From Streptomyces hoynatensis (lineage in GTDB: Bacteria > Actinomycetota > Actinomycetes > Streptomycetales > Streptomycetaceae), in NCBI RefSeq assembly GCF_003626535.1, contig NZ_RBAL01000010.1, forward strand, positions 1 through 64,000: DNA of 64,000 bases, read 5' to 3'. A program made the position numbers and the translations under genes. This document shows positions 62,324 through 64,000 of this stretch, in pieces; position 1 is the stretch's first letter; every line of letters begins with the position of its first letter. The notes below the pieces were generated by a model, which was given only the letters and a program-made list of their open reading frames with translations, had not been told where the DNA came from and made no database searches.

Positions 62324-64000
62324 TGGCGGAGGAAACCCAGTCGCCCGCCGCGGCCCCGGCGGTGCGCGTCCCCCACATCTCCTCCCAGCAGGTCGGGCTC
62401 TGGTTCATCCACCGGGCCGACCCCGGCTGCGCCGCCTACCACCTGGTGTTCTCCGCCCGGATCACCGAGGACGGCGGCCTCGCGGCCAAGGCCGCGGGCG
62501 TACTCGCCGACCTGGTGCGCGAGCACGAGGCGCTGCGGATCTGCTTCCGGCCCGGGCCCGAGGGCGGGCCCGAACAGTGGGTGCAGGACAGCGTGCCGCT
62601 CGACGTCGAGACCCACGAGGCGCGCGGCCTGGGCGCCGACGAGCTGAACGCGCGGATCAGGGCCGACAGCCGGGTGCCCTTCGACCTCGGCCGGCCCCCG
62701 CTGTGGCGGGTGCGCCTCTACCGCACCGGCGCACGCGAGTGGGTGCTGACGGTCGTCATGCACCACATCGCCTTCGACTTCTGGTCCCTGGCGCTGCTGC
62801 TCACCGAGGCCCGCCGGCGCCTTGAGGTCACCCCGGGCACCGCGGGCACCGCGGGCACCCCGGGCGCCGCGGAGATCGACGGGTCCGCGTTCCGGGCGTA
62901 CGCGGAGCGGCAGGACGCCTTCCTGGAGTCGCCCGAGGCCAGGGCGCTGCTCGCCGCCGAGACCGCGCGCCTGGCGGACGCGCCGCCCAGCCTGGACCTG
63001 CACGGCGACCTGCCCCGGCCGCCCGAGCCCAGCCACGAGGGCGGCTCGGCGGCCTTCTCGCTGTCCGCCGCCGCCAGCGAGGCCGTCAGGCGGCTGGCCC
63101 GCGAGACGGCGAGCACCCCGTACATGGCGCTGCTCGCCGCGTACGTCGTCTTCCTCGGGCGGCTCAGCGGCCGGCGGGACGTCCTCGTCGGCACCCCCAC
63201 CTCGGGCCGCCTCCAGCGCCGCTTCCGCAACGCGCTCGGCAACTTCGTCAACACCGTCGTGGTGCGCGGCGAGGCCGACGAGGAGGCGACGTACCGCCAG
63301 CTGGTGGCCGCCGCCAAGGAGCGGGCGCTGGACGCGATGCGCGGGCAGGAGATCCCCTTCCCGCGGCTGGTCAAGGAGCTGGCGCTGCCACGCGACCCGA
63401 GCCGCACCCCGCTCTACCAGGCGGGCTTCGCCTGGGACCGCCTGCCGCTCAGCCCGGAACTCGGCCAGTTCTTCCTGCTCGAACCCGACCTCGGCACCGA
63501 GGTGCGCATCGCGGGCGCCGTCCTGCGGCCCCACCCGCTGCCGCAGCAGGAGGGCCAGGCCGACCTGTGGGTGGAGATGGGCGGCGAACGGGACGGCGGC
63601 TACGTCGGCGTGCTGCGCTTCACCACGGACGTGTTCACGGCCGAGACGGGCCGCGAGCTCGCGGCGGCCTTCGCCGCGACCGTGGAGACCCTCGCCGCCC
63701 GGCCGGACGAGCCGGTGCGCACCCTGCCCCGCGGGGACGCCGGGCAGCTGGCGCGGCTGAACGCCTGGGGCACGGGGCCCCGGCGGGAGCTGCCCGAGGA
63801 CACCCTGCCCGGCCTGCTGCGCGCGCAGGCCAGGCGGACGCCGCAGGCCACCGCCCTGGTGGCGGACGGCGAGGAGTGGAGTTACGGGCGGCTGCTGGGC
63901 GCGGTGCGGGCCGTGGCCGGGGCGCTGCGCGCGGCCGGGGTGCGCCGGGGCGACCGGGTGGGGGTGCCGGCCGACCGCGGGGCGCCGCTGGTGGCCGCCC
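62323..64000 (+). CDS. nonribosomal peptide synthetase, N-terminal part (C domain, start of A)
   Basis: Starts ATG 62323 and runs off the window with no stop (559 codons). A condensation domain fills about residues 15-450: HISSQQVGLWFIHRADPG, active-site VMHHIAFDFWSLALLLTE (HHxxxD; the usual following Gly is Phe), SRTPLYQAGFAWDR and FRNALGNFVNTVVVR. An adenylation domain begins near 500 (PEDTLPGLLRAQARRTPQAT, WSYGRLLGAVRAV). A C domain as the first domain, directly after an ACP and an acyl-CoA dehydrogenase, indicates a starter C domain that acylates the first amino acid, i.e. a lipopeptide. Confidence 0.93.
   Translation, partial: MAEETQSPAAAPAVRVPHISSQQVGLWFIHRADPGCAAYHLVFSARITEDGGLAAKAAGVLADLVREHEALRICFRPGPEGGPEQWVQDSVPLDVETHEARGLGADELNARIRADSRVPFDLGRPPLWRVRLYRTGAREWVLTVVMHHIAFDFWSLALLLTEARRRLEVTPGTAGTAGTPGAAEIDGSAFRAYAERQDAFLESPEARALLAAETARLADAPPSLDLHGDLPRPPEPSHEGGSAAFSLSAAASEAVRRLARETASTPYMALLAAYVVFLGRLSGRRDVLVGTPTSGRLQRRFRNALGNFVNTVVVRGEADEEATYRQLVAAAKERALDAMRGQEIPFPRLVKELALPRDPSRTPLYQAGFAWDRLPLSPELGQFFLLEPDLGTEVRIAGAVLRPHPLPQQEGQADLWVEMGGERDGGYVGVLRFTTDVFTAETGRELAAAFAATVETLAARPDEPVRTLPRGDAGQLARLNAWGTGPRRELPEDTLPGLLRAQARRTPQATALVADGEEWSYGRLLGAVRAVAGALRAAGVRRGDRVGVPADRGAPLVAA

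Overview
The window is high-GC actinomycete DNA, almost certainly Streptomyces. The evidence is very high third-position GC, many GTG starts, Tat-exported glycoside hydrolases, chitinase-type promoter repeats, an ATP-binding protein/XRE/DUF397 trio, an ECF41 sigma factor and a lipopeptide-type NRPS start. No rRNA, tRNA or CRISPR array was seen. The gene mix looks like accessory (chromosome-arm) DNA.

Left part (0-16.3 kb): a small toxin-antitoxin pair; two overlapping DJ-1/PfpI genes, one secreted and one a GlxA-type regulator; and a polymorphic RHS toxin with its immunity gene. The toxin cassette is bracketed by a 37-bp direct repeat that duplicates the 5' end of the GlxA gene. An MMPL exporter with its own two-component system follows, then an FAD monooxygenase overlapping an MFS exporter. 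The MMPL and MFS genes share a roughly 165-bp leader on opposite strands, and a fragment of it lies near 1.07 kb.

Middle (16.3-45.6 kb): a two-ATPase fusion (KGGVGR-type SIMIBI ATPase plus a second P-loop NTPase); a GH64 glucanase and a GH18 chitinase, both with DasR-like 12-mers; a PLP enzyme; a MATE exporter; a divergent LysR/SDR pair around two perfect palindromes; a decayed IS5-type transposase; a DUF397-type regulatory trio beside a frameshifted NB-ARC/TPR gene and its DUF6879 partners; an oxidoreductase under a likely ECF41 promoter next to the ECF41 gene; and a Ser/Thr kinase next to an ATPase/PAS/GAF/SpoIIE phosphatase.

Defence island (45.8-53.5 kb): lower third-position GC than its surroundings. 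A three-gene operon (ParB-like protein, SNF2-type helicase, DUF3883-like nuclease) is divergent from an HNH-type gene and an NgoMIV-family restriction endonuclease. These are followed by a C5-cytosine methyltransferase and a Vsr endonuclease. The restriction and methylation part is recognisable; the three-gene operon is the best candidate for a little-described system.

Right part (53.7-64 kb): a PadR / HAAS-ABC ATPase / permease operon with a probable leaderless, palindrome-controlled promoter; about 1 kb of strongly G-biased DNA; a secreted transglycosylase; a CmlR-type exporter; a 1.2-kb non-coding stretch; and then the beginning of a lipopeptide cluster (acyl-CoA dehydrogenase, ACP, NRPS condensation domain), which runs off the right edge.
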